Below, in pieces: positions 1 through 7,702 of a stretch of DNA of 64,000 nucleotides. Within the stretch, counting starts at the first letter, position 1. The number at the start of each line of letters is the position of its first letter. This DNA is from Lachnospiraceae bacterium (GTDB lineage: Bacteria; Bacillota; Clostridia; Lachnospirales; Lachnospiraceae). Location: assembly GCA_022791635.1 (NCBI GenBank), contig JAAVZL010000047.1, forward strand, positions 16,108 through 80,107. Reading direction: 5' to 3'. The position numbers were made by a program, and so were the translations under genes. Below the pieces are notes generated by a model. It was not told the DNA's origin and made no database searches. It saw nothing but the letters and a program-made list of their open reading frames with translations.

Positions 1-489
1 ATCCTGGCGTTTATGGCAGGAATCTTAATTACCGAATATGTGCGAAGAAAATACCGCTACAATCCGGGGCTCCATTGGCGGCAGATCGTGATTGTCATTG
101 AGTTTTTGGTGCTGTGGGTGATTGCATTTACCCCTTCCGGCGTCTACGACGATCTCATCAACTCGGCGGTATCCTTTGTGTGCTCCATGCAGGTGGAAAG
201 CTTCCGCCGTTTTAACGGAAGCGCCTATGCCACCACCATGTGTACGGGAAATCTGCGCAGCGCCACGGAGCAGCTCTTTTACTATAACATCAATAAGGAC
301 AAGGAAGCGCGGAAGAAGAGCCTGCAATATTATGGAATTATCCTCTTCTTTATTCTGGGAGCAGTTCTGGGAACAGCCATTACCAGGGCTTTTTTGGAGC
401 GGTCCGTGCTGATTGTCTGCCTTCTTCTGCTTATGGTGTTTGTGATTATGTTTATTCCTCCGGTGGAGCAGGGAACGGAGGGAAAATAG
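1..489 (+). CDS. DUF1275 (YoaK-like) membrane protein, 5' end cut by window edge
   Basis: The frame is open from the first base, so only the C-terminal 162 residues are present. The visible part has several hydrophobic segments, including two near the C-terminus. A stretch reading CSMQVESFRRFNGSAY and then TTMCTGNLRSAT corresponds to the conserved region of the DUF1275/YoaK family of small integral membrane proteins, whose function is not established. The protein ends in a short charged tail. The next gene is 67 bases downstream and also encodes a small membrane protein, so the two may be co-transcribed. Family assignment is by recalled motif and the true start lies outside the window. Confidence 0.75.
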   Translation: MLAFMAGILITEYVRRKYRYNPGLHWRQIVIVIEFLVLWVIAFTPSGVYDDLINSAVSFVCSMQVESFRRFNGSAYATTMCTGNLRSATEQLFYYNINKDKEARKKSLQYYGIILFFILGAVLGTAITRAFLERSVLIVCLLLLMVFVIMFIPPVEQGTEGK

Positions 490-556
490 AACTGCCTTGC
501 TCCCTGAGGGGACAGAGGTGAGACAACGGTAAAACAGTCATGGAGAATGGAAATCA

Positions 557-1276
557 ATGGATGTGGGTTATTCGGAATTCATTATATTTATGATGGAAAT
601 TGTAGGGACAATTGCCTTTGCCTCCTCCGGGGCTATGCTGGCAATCCGCAAGGATATGGACTTGTTTGGTGTCTGTGTGCTTGGAGTGATTACCTCTGTG
701 GGAGGTGGAGTGATACGGGACCTGATTTTAGGCTATGCGCCTCCCAATATGTTCCGAAATCCCGTTTATACCATGGTGGCCTTAGGGGTGTCTATCCTGC
801 TGTTTGTGGCTTTCTATCTTTTGCCGGTCAAGGCGCCCTTGGCTCAAAGAAATCCAAATGGCGGCATACCGGAAGGACAGGCGCGGCTGGATACCATCCA
901 GGAGAAGCTAGTGGCGGCTTATGACAAGACGATGACCCTTTTTGATGCCCTGGGCCTTGGAATTTTCACGGTTATGGGGATCAATACGGCCAGAGGCTTG
1001 GGGTATGAACAGAGATTTCTTTTGATTTTCGTAGGGGTGATTACCGGTGTGGGCGGCGGATTGCTGCGGGATGTGATTGCCCAGGAAAAGCCCTATATTC
1101 TGACAAAGCATATTTATGCCTGCGCATCCATAGCAGGAGCTTTTGTCTGTGTGTATACGGGAAAGCTGGGAGATCTGGCGTCCATGGCTTTGGGCGCCCT
1201 GGTGGTAATTGTAGTGCGGCTTCTGGCCATGCATTACCGCTGGAATCTGCCCCGGATTTCACAGATCCGACATTAA
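557..1276 (+). CDS. TRIC-type (UPF0126, YvgT/YadS-like) membrane protein
   Basis: A 239-residue, strongly hydrophobic protein with about seven membrane segments. It has the internal duplication expected of bacterial TRIC-like channels: a GGGVIRD motif near residue 50 and a second GGGLLRD motif near residue 167, each following a hydrophobic helix. Bacterial homologues of eukaryotic TRIC form trimeric monovalent cation channels, but physiological roles in Clostridia are unclear. The linker between the halves (about residues 98-120) is hydrophilic. Length and motif spacing fit the family. It follows the DUF1275 gene in the same direction. Confidence 0.85.
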   Translation: MDVGYSEFIIFMMEIVGTIAFASSGAMLAIRKDMDLFGVCVLGVITSVGGGVIRDLILGYAPPNMFRNPVYTMVALGVSILLFVAFYLLPVKAPLAQRNPNGGIPEGQARLDTIQEKLVAAYDKTMTLFDALGLGIFTVMGINTARGLGYEQRFLLIFVGVITGVGGGLLRDVIAQEKPYILTKHIYACASIAGAFVCVYTGKLGDLASMALGALVVIVVRLLAMHYRWNLPRISQIRH

Positions 1277-1363
1277 CAGGCAACTTTTCGCTTTTTCTTC
1301 CCTGGAAATCATGTTATACTGTCAGGGAATTGAAGGTAAAATTTAGAAGACATGGAGGCAAAA

Positions 1364-3595
1364 ATGACAATCTTATATCACGAAAACAGTAAGGTATTTC
1401 ATCTTTATAATGACACCATCAGCTATGTGATGATGATTTTGAAAAACGGTCATCTGGGTCAGCTTTACTATGGAAAGCGGATCCGGGACAGGGAGGACTT
1501 TTCTTATTTTCTGGAAACCTGTGAGAGACCGATGACAGCCCGCGTTTTTGAGGAGGACGACGCCTTTTCCCTGGAGCATATTCGCCAGGAGTACCCGGTA
1601 TTCGGCACTACGGATTTTCGTCAGCCAGCGGTGGAGGTGCTTCAGGAGAACGGAAGCAGAATCTCGGACTTTGTATATCAGAGCCACAGCGTAAAGGGAG
1701 GAAAGCCAAAGCTTTCGGGACTTCCGGCTACCTACACGGAAGCAGATGAAGAGGCCGAGACCCTGACGGTTACTTTGAGGGACGCTCTTACGGGGATGGA
1801 GATAGAGCTTCTCTATACGATTTTTGCAGAGGGAGGGATTCTTGCACGGAGCGCAAGGTTCTTAAACAGCGGAGAGCAGACTCTGCGTCTTACGCGCGCC
1901 ATGAGTCTTAGTCTGGATCTGCCGGATCGGGATTACGTATGGCAGCAGCTTTCCGGCTGCTGGGCCAGGGAGTGTCATGTTCACAGCCGTAAGCTTGAGC
2001 CTGGCATTCAGGCCATCGGAAGCATGCGGGGGAATTCCTCCCATGAGCACAATCCCTTCCTGGTGCTTCGCCGTCCCCATGCAAACGAACGTCAGGGAGA
2101 GGTGATCGGACTTTCCCTGATATACAGCGGCAATTTCCGCATCCAGGCGGAGGTGGACGCCCACGATACCCTGCGGGTGCTGGCAGGCATTGATCCGGAG
2201 ACCTTTACCTGGAGGCTGGATCCAGGAGAGAGCTTCCAGACACCGGAGGCGGTTTTGGTCTACACGGATCAGGGACTGAACCATATGAGTCAGACCTTCC
2301 ACAAGCTCTATCAGCGGCGGCTTGCAAGAGGTTACTGGAGGGACAGGGTCCGGCCGATTCTCAATAATAACTGGGAGGCCACCTACTTTGACTTTACGGA
2401 GGAGCGGCTTCTTGCCATTGCGGCCAAGGCAAAGGAATGCGGGGTGGAGCTCTTTGTTCTGGACGACGGCTGGTTTGGGGAGCGTAGCAGCGACCATGCC
2501 GGACTGGGAGACTGGGTGGCCAACCGCAGACGTCTGCCGGAGGGAATCGCCGGCCTTGCGGATCGGGTAGAGGAGCTTGGAATGAAGCTTGGTCTCTGGT
2601 TTGAGCCGGAGATGGTGAATAAGGATTCTGATTTTTACCGGCAGCATCCGGATTGGATATTGGGGACGCCGGGGCGCAGTCAGTCCCAGGGACGCCATCA
2701 GTATGTGCTGGATTTTTCCAGGAAAGAGGTGGTGGACGCCATCTATGAGCAGATGGCTGAGATTTTGCGAAAGGCAAAGCTTTCTTATATTAAGTGGGAT
2801 ATGAACCGAAGCATTACCGAATGCTTTTCCGGAGGCTGGCCGGCAGACCGGCAGGGAGAGATTTACCACCGGTATATTCTTGGGGTGTATGATCTCTATG
2901 AACGGCTGACATCAGAGTTCCCAAAGGTGCTCTTTGAATCCTGCGCAAGCGGCGGCGGGCGTTTTGACCCGGGAATGCTGTACTATGCCCCTCAGGGATG
3001 GTTAAGCGACGACAGTGACGCCGTGGAGCGGCTGAAAATTCAGTACGGAGCCTCCATGTGCTATCCCATCAGCAGCATGGGCGCCCATGTGTCGGCAGTC
3101 CCCAACCATCAGGTGTACCGGAACACGCCGCTTCACACCCGGGCAAATGTGGCCTGCTTTGGAACCTTTGGCTATGAGCTGGATCTCAATAAGCTTACGG
3201 AAGAGGAGACAGAGGAGGTGAAGGAGCAGATTGCATTTATGAAGAAGTATCGTCAGATTCTGCAGTTTGGCACCTTCTACCGCCTGAAGAGCCCCTTTGA
3301 GGGAAATGAGACTGCCTGGATGGTAGTGAGCGAGGATCAGAAGACGGCTCTAGTTGGATGGTATCGTATTTTGAACGATATCAACGGGCGCTACACCCGG
3401 CTTCGCCTGGAAGGCCTCCATCCGGCGTACGCTTATCGGAACCAAAAGAGCGGTCTTGTCCACTATGGGGATGAGCTGATGTATGCGGGGCTAATCACCA
3501 CGGACGATACGGCGGGACAGGCTCCTGCAGAGGCAAAGCATTCTACGGATTTTGAGTCCGGAATTTATATCCTGGAGGCAATACCCTCCGTGTAA
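1364..3595 (+). CDS. Alpha-galactosidase, glycoside hydrolase family 36
   Basis: A 743-residue enzyme expected to release terminal alpha-galactose from raffinose-type oligosaccharides. It has no signal peptide, so it acts in the cytoplasm on imported sugar. GH36 signatures are visible: LDDGWFG near residue 367, KWDMNR with the nucleophile Asp479, CASGGGRFD, and SDDSDA at 548-553 carrying the general acid/base. An upstream in-frame ATG at 1352 is possible, but GGAGG at 1354-1358 sits five bases before the ATG at 1364, so the later start is preferred. A TATACT -10-like element is at 1315-1320 with no convincing -35. No sugar transporter is adjacent. The length is normal for clostridial GH36 enzymes. 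Confidence 0.95.
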   Translation: MTILYHENSKVFHLYNDTISYVMMILKNGHLGQLYYGKRIRDREDFSYFLETCERPMTARVFEEDDAFSLEHIRQEYPVFGTTDFRQPAVEVLQENGSRISDFVYQSHSVKGGKPKLSGLPATYTEADEEAETLTVTLRDALTGMEIELLYTIFAEGGILARSARFLNSGEQTLRLTRAMSLSLDLPDRDYVWQQLSGCWARECHVHSRKLEPGIQAIGSMRGNSSHEHNPFLVLRRPHANERQGEVIGLSLIYSGNFRIQAEVDAHDTLRVLAGIDPETFTWRLDPGESFQTPEAVLVYTDQGLNHMSQTFHKLYQRRLARGYWRDRVRPILNNNWEATYFDFTEERLLAIAAKAKECGVELFVLDDGWFGERSSDHAGLGDWVANRRRLPEGIAGLADRVEELGMKLGLWFEPEMVNKDSDFYRQHPDWILGTPGRSQSQGRHQYVLDFSRKEVVDAIYEQMAEILRKAKLSYIKWDMNRSITECFSGGWPADRQGEIYHRYILGVYDLYERLTSEFPKVLFESCASGGGRFDPGMLYYAPQGWLSDDSDAVERLKIQYGASMCYPISSMGAHVSAVPNHQVYRNTPLHTRANVACFGTFGYELDLNKLTEEETEEVKEQIAFMKKYRQILQFGTFYRLKSPFEGNETAWMVVSEDQKTALVGWYRILNDINGRYTRLRLEGLHPAYAYRNQKSGLVHYGDELMYAGLITTDDTAGQAPAEAKHSTDFESGIYILEAIPSV

Positions 3596-3603
3596 AAATA
3601 TTG

Positions 3604-3633
3604 TTGACACTCTCCCAAAGAATGTCATACAAT
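3604..3633 (+). promoter_or_regulatory. Sigma-A-type promoter for FIST-MCP operon
   Basis: TTGACA at 3604-3609 and TACAAT at 3628-3633 with an 18-base spacer. It lies just after the alpha-galactosidase stop and about 95 bases before the FIST gene start. Only the consensus match was seen. Confidence 0.7.
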
Positions 3634-3727
3634 GGATATGCAGTCCGTGCTTTTTTGTACCCTGCGGATAGGTTGAGATAAGAAAATTTTTTGAAACATA
3701 CTCGAGTTGAGAGAGGAGCAGTTTAAC

Positions 3728-4783
3728 ATGAGGCAGTTTTTTGGAAAAAGTCAGTATGGAGATCTGAGAGAGGCGGTCCGGGGGCTTTCCAATCCGCAGT
3801 TTTTGATGCTGTTTTCCAATAAGGATCAGTTTGAATCCCATGTGCAGGAGCTTGAGAAGCTTTATCCCGGTGTTCCAAGTATTGGCTGCATCGGCATGTG
3901 CTATGATACGAAGGTGGTGGAAAAGGGAGTAGGAGTTATCGCCTTTTCAGAGGGAATCAGCGCTGCGGTAAATGTGCTGGAGGAGGTATCTGTGATGCCT
4001 GTCAAGTACATTGATCGGCTGATGCAGGATGTGAAAAGAGTCAATGGCTCCAGTGAGAATACCATCTGTATTGATTTCTGTGCAGGAAATGATGCCTGTG
4101 CACTGACCACTATTTATTCCGTATTAAAGCATCGGGGGATTTCTCTGGTGGGAGGCACCGGAGATGACAACCGGGTTTCTGCCAACGGAAGGGTTTATGA
4201 GGATGCGGTTGCATATGGTCTGGTAAAGAACGAGGGAGGCAGGGTGAAGGCCTACAAGGAAAATATTTACCAGAAGATGAAGGACTACCGTTTTATTGCT
4301 TCTCAGACGGATAAGTCCCGGTACCTGATCGGAGCCCTTAACGGTCAGCCGGCCAGGAAGGTTTATCAGGATATTTTACATATTTCGGAGCAGGAGATTC
4401 AGACACAGACCTTTAAGAACCCCTTTGGCAAGCTGAACGGGAATGATATCTGTATCGTTTCCATCAAAGAGGTGGTAGGAGATGCCCTCACCTGTTTCCG
4501 GCAGGTGAACGACTCGGATGTGTTGGTTTTGCTGCAGCTGGGAGATTATAAGGCTACGGTAAAGAATACCATTCGTATGATACAGCGTGATTTTTCGCAT
4601 ATTTCGGCAGTGTTTTCGGTGAACTGCCTGTTTCGCTATCGCTTGTTTAATGAGAATCACTATATGCAGGAATATTTGAATGAGATGAGCGTGCTGGGCA
4701 GCCATGCGGGGCTGGTGGGCTATGGGGAGCACTATAATAACCGGTTTGTGAATCAGTCCATGTCCTGTGTGGTATTTGAATAG
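3728..4783 (+). CDS. FIST-domain sensory protein
   Basis: A 351-residue soluble protein whose whole length matches the FIST_N plus FIST_C architecture, a predicted small-ligand sensing module linked to signal transduction and chemotaxis. Visible hallmarks are the N-terminal [11 protein letters not shown] region, the central LVGGTGDDN loop near residue 145, and the C-terminal SCVVFE ending typical of FIST_C. A TTG codon at 3707 would extend the frame, but AGGAG at 3714-3718 lies nine bases before the ATG at 3728. The next gene, 14 bases away, is a soluble chemotaxis transducer. The pair probably works as a two-piece receptor, with FIST binding a ligand (amino acids have been suggested for the family) and signalling through the partner. 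Confidence 0.85.
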   Translation: MRQFFGKSQYGDLREAVRGLSNPQFLMLFSNKDQFESHVQELEKLYPGVPSIGCIGMCYDTKVVEKGVGVIAFSEGISAAVNVLEEVSVMPVKYIDRLMQDVKRVNGSSENTICIDFCAGNDACALTTIYSVLKHRGISLVGGTGDDNRVSANGRVYEDAVAYGLVKNEGGRVKAYKENIYQKMKDYRFIASQTDKSRYLIGALNGQPARKVYQDILHISEQEIQTQTFKNPFGKLNGNDICIVSIKEVVGDALTCFRQVNDSDVLVLLQLGDYKATVKNTIRMIQRDFSHISAVFSVNCLFRYRLFNENHYMQEYLNEMSVLGSHAGLVGYGEHYNNRFVNQSMSCVVFE

Positions 4784-4797
4784 AGGGAGGAAGAATC

Positions 4798-5745
4798 ATG
4801 CTGTTTAGAAAGAGGAATGGAAAAGGAAAGAAAGGGCCGGTCAGGGAGAAAAGTCTCGATCCGGTGCTGCATGTGATAGATACCCTGAAGGATTACCGCA
4901 CGGATCTGGTGCAGAAGGAGGTGGCTTCCCTGGAAGAGCTTGGGAAGATCCGGAGCTCCTTTGGAAACGTGCTTACCGAGGCGGAGCATTTTGAGGAGAA
5001 GCTTCAGGACTTCGGGCAGAATTTTACCAGTATTGAAACGGTGTCCGGGCAGTTTGTGGAGGTGAAGGATACCATTTCCAAGTCGGTTTCTCAGGCTCAG
5101 AATGAGGTGGAGGAGCTAAAGAGCAGTTCCATGCAGGTGGAGACTTACTTTGGGGAGATGGAGAGTACCTTCGAGGATCTTAAGGAGGCTGTGGTAAAGA
5201 TTAAACAGTGCACCAATAAGATTGTCTCGATTGCGGAGCAGACGAATCTTTTGGCTATCAATGCTTCTATTGAGGCGGCCAGGGCCGGACAGCAGGGAAA
5301 GGGCTTTGCGGTGGTGGCCGTGGAGGTAAAGAAGCTGGCGGACGAGATTAAGGAGCTGACCGGGGAGGTAGATGCCGGGGTTCATGATGTGGAGACGGGG
5401 ACAGAGCAGCTTAGCAGCAGCATTTCCACTTCGCAGCAGGCTCTGGGAGCCAGCATTTTTAAGGTGAATGAGACCTATGAGATGTTTGATGAGATTACCC
5501 GGTCTGCAGAGAGCGCGACTACGGTGCATACGGAGATCTCCGAGGTGATCGATCAGTCGAAGGCGGCCCTGCAGAGGCTGTGTGAGTTTTTTGTGCAGGT
5601 AAAGGATCACTATCAGGTGGTGGTGAAGCACATTAATCAGGCCAGCGGGCTGGGGACGACAAAGAGTGCCATGTTTGAGGATATCGATAATATGATGGCT
5701 CAGATGCCGCCGATTATCAAGGAGTATGTTGAGGGAGAAAAATAG
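4798..5745 (+). CDS. Soluble methyl-accepting chemotaxis-type signalling protein
   Basis: A 315-residue protein without membrane segments. Residues from about 142 carry the conserved chemoreceptor hairpin tip ([18 protein letters not shown], then GKGFAVVA), the part that contacts CheA and CheW. It is flanked by long heptad-rich helices. The N-terminal 45 residues are basic and have no recognised sensor domain. The start follows an AGGGAGG site. Since it lacks its own sensor and sits right behind a FIST gene, the FIST protein probably supplies the input. No other chemotaxis genes are nearby. The gene is followed by a short hairpin repeat. Confidence 0.9.
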   Translation: MLFRKRNGKGKKGPVREKSLDPVLHVIDTLKDYRTDLVQKEVASLEELGKIRSSFGNVLTEAEHFEEKLQDFGQNFTSIETVSGQFVEVKDTISKSVSQAQNEVEELKSSSMQVETYFGEMESTFEDLKEAVVKIKQCTNKIVSIAEQTNLLAINASIEAARAGQQGKGFAVVAVEVKKLADEIKELTGEVDAGVHDVETGTEQLSSSISTSQQALGASIFKVNETYEMFDEITRSAESATTVHTEISEVIDQSKAALQRLCEFFVQVKDHYQVVVKHINQASGLGTTKSAMFEDIDNMMAQMPPIIKEYVEGEK

Positions 5746-5783
5746 AGAGAGGGGTTCCGGCAGAAGGGAACTGCCTCTTCATA

Positions 5784-5851
5784 GGCCAGACGGCTTTTTC
5801 CTATCTGTGGTCCGGCAGACGGACAGGCGATATGGGAAAAGCCGTCTGTCT
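5784..5851. repeat. Hairpin repeat family 1, minimal copy
   Basis: A compact palindrome: a 12-base perfect outer stem at 5787-5798 and 5837-5848, then an imperfect inner stem closing on a GGTCCG/CGGACA-type tip. Its inner words (TTTTTCC-TATC on the left, GATATGGGAAAA on the right) resemble the TTTTCCATATCC and GGATATCGGAAAA words of the longer copies at 10.2, 28.2, 45.7, 50.8 and 63.1 kb. It looks like the same element with most of the interior missing. It lies between the chemotaxis gene and the ECF sigma gene and may also act as a terminator, though no T-run follows. Confidence 0.6.
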
Positions 5852-5929
5852 TATTGAGGGGTAGAAATTATTTATTTTCTGTCACACACATGAGAAAGCG
5901 TTGTCTAATAAAGTAGGAGGTAAAAAGCG

Positions 5930-6781
5930 ATGAATAAAAAAACGAATGAGGAATTGCAGGCTTTGATTGGGAAAGCCACAGCAGGAGACAAGAAAGCTCT
6001 GGAAGCCCTTGTTGCAGGTGTAGAGGATATGGTTTTTAATTTATCCCTGCGCATGCTTGGCACATTTCCGGACGCGGAGGATGCCACCCAGGACATTTTG
6101 CTGAAAATGATTACGCATCTGTCCTCTTTTCGGGGGGAAAGCGCATTTACAACGTGGGTATTCAGCATTGCGGTCAATCATCTGAAAAATTACAAAAAGC
6201 ATATGTTTGCCCAGCATCCCTTAAGCTTTGAGTATTATGGAGAGGATATCGAAAACGGAAATATACGGGATGTACCGGATTTGACACAGAATGTGGAAAA
6301 GGAGATCCTGGCGGAGGAGCTGAAAATGTCCTGTACCAATGTGATGCTGCAATGCCTGGATCCGGAAAGCAGATGCATTTTTATATTGGGGACCATGTTT
6401 CAGGTGGACAGCCGGATTGCAGGCGATATTTTGGAAATGACGCCGGAAGCCTATCGTCAGCGGCTTTCCCGGATACGCAAAAAGATGGCGGAGTTTCTCG
6501 GACAGTATTGCGGAGAATACGGCGGCGGCAGATGCAAGTGCAAAGACAGGGTCAATTATGCGATTCAAAACCACAGAATCAACCCGTTAAAGCTGGATTA
6601 TACGAAAGCGGCGGAAATTTCCCTTGAGACGATGATGGATGTGAAGCACGCCATGGAAGAGATGGATGACTTGTCGCAGGATTTTTCTTTCTGTAAGCCC
6701 TATCAAGCTCCCGAACGCACGAAGCATCTGATACAGGAGCTCTTGGAATCCACGCAGTTTTCGATTATCCGGAAATCATAA
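5930..6781 (+). CDS. ECF-type RNA polymerase sigma factor with C-terminal extension
   Basis: A 283-residue sigma-70 family protein. Region 2 is seen at about residues 30-90 (MVFNLSLRMLG, AEDATQDILLKM, FTTWVFSIAVN) and region 4 at about 140-190 (IAGDILEMTPEAYRQRLSRIRKKM). About 90 extra residues follow region 4, starting with GGRCKCKDRVNYAIQNHRINP, a cysteine-pair segment that recurs in some ECF groups. Such extensions can replace a separate anti-sigma factor. No anti-sigma gene is adjacent; the partner 15 bases downstream is a DUF2461 protein. The start follows AGGAGGTAAAAAGCG. Target promoters are unknown. Confidence 0.9.
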   Translation: MNKKTNEELQALIGKATAGDKKALEALVAGVEDMVFNLSLRMLGTFPDAEDATQDILLKMITHLSSFRGESAFTTWVFSIAVNHLKNYKKHMFAQHPLSFEYYGEDIENGNIRDVPDLTQNVEKEILAEELKMSCTNVMLQCLDPESRCIFILGTMFQVDSRIAGDILEMTPEAYRQRLSRIRKKMAEFLGQYCGEYGGGRCKCKDRVNYAIQNHRINPLKLDYTKAAEISLETMMDVKHAMEEMDDLSQDFSFCKPYQAPERTKHLIQELLESTQFSIIRKS

Positions 6782-6796
6782 AGGAGGCGAAAGACT

Positions 6797-7480
6797 ATGA
6801 ACATGCAGCTTATCATGGATTATTTATCGGAATTGAGCATGAATAATAACCGCGAATGGTATCATGCCCATAAGGACGATTATAAGAAAGCAAATGCCGA
6901 ATTTGAGGCATTCCTGCAAACCCTGATACTGGAAATCGGAACATTTGACAGCAGTATCTTACAGAACAACCCGAAGGATCTCACGTTTAAGTTGGTAAGG
7001 GATACCCGCTTCAGCCATGACAAATCGCCTTATAATCCGGCATTCCGGGCCCATATTTCCTCCAAGGGTAAGCTTCCGGTTCCGGTTGGATATTATCTTA
7101 TGATAAAGCCGGGAAATCAATCCTTTTTGGGCGGAGGCCTGTTTGCAGATATGTTTAAGGACGCAACAAGGATGGTGCGGGATTATCTGGTGGAAAATGG
7201 GGAAGAATGGGAAAGGATCATACGGGAACCGGAGTTTGAGAGCCGGTTTCAGGTACAGGGAACTGCATTAAAGAAGGTCCCTGCAGGATATGAGAAGGAG
7301 CATCCCCAGGCGGAATATTTGAAATTTAAGAGCTGGTATCTGGAATATCCTTTAAAAGATGAGGATTGGAGCCATGGAGAGGCATTTGTGGCAAAGGCGG
7401 CAGAGCTTTTCCGAATCATGAAGCCCTTTAATGATTATCTGAACAGGGCTCTTGCAGCGTTTGAGATGCCTACAAGATAG
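6797..7480 (+). CDS. DUF2461 family protein
   Basis: A 227-residue soluble protein matching the DUF2461 (TIGR02453) family of unknown function. Recognisable family features are NNNREWYHAHKDDY near the N-terminus, DTRFSHDKSPYNPAFRAH at about residues 70-87, and GGGLFADMF further on. It begins 15 bases after the ECF sigma factor with an AAAGGAGG site and is surely in the same operon. That suggests a role in whatever stress the sigma factor answers. I cannot assign a biochemical activity. Confidence 0.9.
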   Translation: MNMQLIMDYLSELSMNNNREWYHAHKDDYKKANAEFEAFLQTLILEIGTFDSSILQNNPKDLTFKLVRDTRFSHDKSPYNPAFRAHISSKGKLPVPVGYYLMIKPGNQSFLGGGLFADMFKDATRMVRDYLVENGEEWERIIREPEFESRFQVQGTALKKVPAGYEKEHPQAEYLKFKSWYLEYPLKDEDWSHGEAFVAKAAELFRIMKPFNDYLNRALAAFEMPTR

Positions 7481-7491
7481 TTGATTTTTTG

Positions 7492-7534
7492 CTTACCCTC
7501 AGGGAACAAGAGTTGATTGTTCTCTGAGGGTAAG
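7492..7534 (+). terminator. Long hairpin, probable terminator without T-run
   Basis: An 18-base stem (7492-7509 with 7517-7534, one mismatch) with a seven-base loop, just after the DUF2461 stop. It carries no T-tract downstream, so it is either a protective 3' hairpin or an atypical terminator. It separates the sigma operon from the copper operon promoter. Confidence 0.55.
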
Positions 7535-7583
7535 TATGTTCCTGCGGGAAATGTGGTATCACTAAAAGAAAAGCAAAATATCC

Positions 7584-7612
7584 TTGACAAAGATACCCCT
7601 TTGGGGTATATT
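7584..7612 (+). promoter_or_regulatory. Copper operon promoter with CsoR-type operator in the spacer
   Basis: TTGACA at 7584-7589 and TATATT at 7607-7612 with an ideal 17-base spacer. The spacer and the start of the -10 element hold the inverted repeat ATACCCC-TTT-GGGGTAT (7593-7609), the G/C-tract palindrome typical of CsoR operators. Apo-CsoR bound here would block RNA polymerase, and Cu(I) would release it. The csoR gene is in the operon, so the circuit is autoregulated. Confidence 0.85.
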
Positions 7613-7622
7613 GAGAGTAAGA

Positions 7623-7641
7623 GATACCCAGAAGGGGTATC
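7623..7641 (+). promoter_or_regulatory. Second CsoR-type operator in copA leader
   Basis: A perfect inverted repeat GATACCC-AGAAG-GGGTATC, about ten bases downstream of the -10 element and thus around or just past the transcription start. It shares the ATACCC/GGGTAT half-sites of the operator inside the promoter. The half-site spacing is five instead of three, so affinity may differ. Confidence 0.75.
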
Positions 7642-7702
7642 TGGAGAGGCACAGAAATCAGGTGCCGAAGGAGAGAAGACAGACAGGAGAGGAGTGAGCT
7701 AC

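Noticed and set aside
1862..2869. Long reverse-strand open frame inside the alpha-galactosidase
   Set aside because: Composition shadow of the GH36 gene, whose catalytic motifs are clear on the + strand.
7517..7702. N-terminal extension of CopA
   Set aside because: The open frame covers the promoter and two operators; a good ribosome site precedes 7703.
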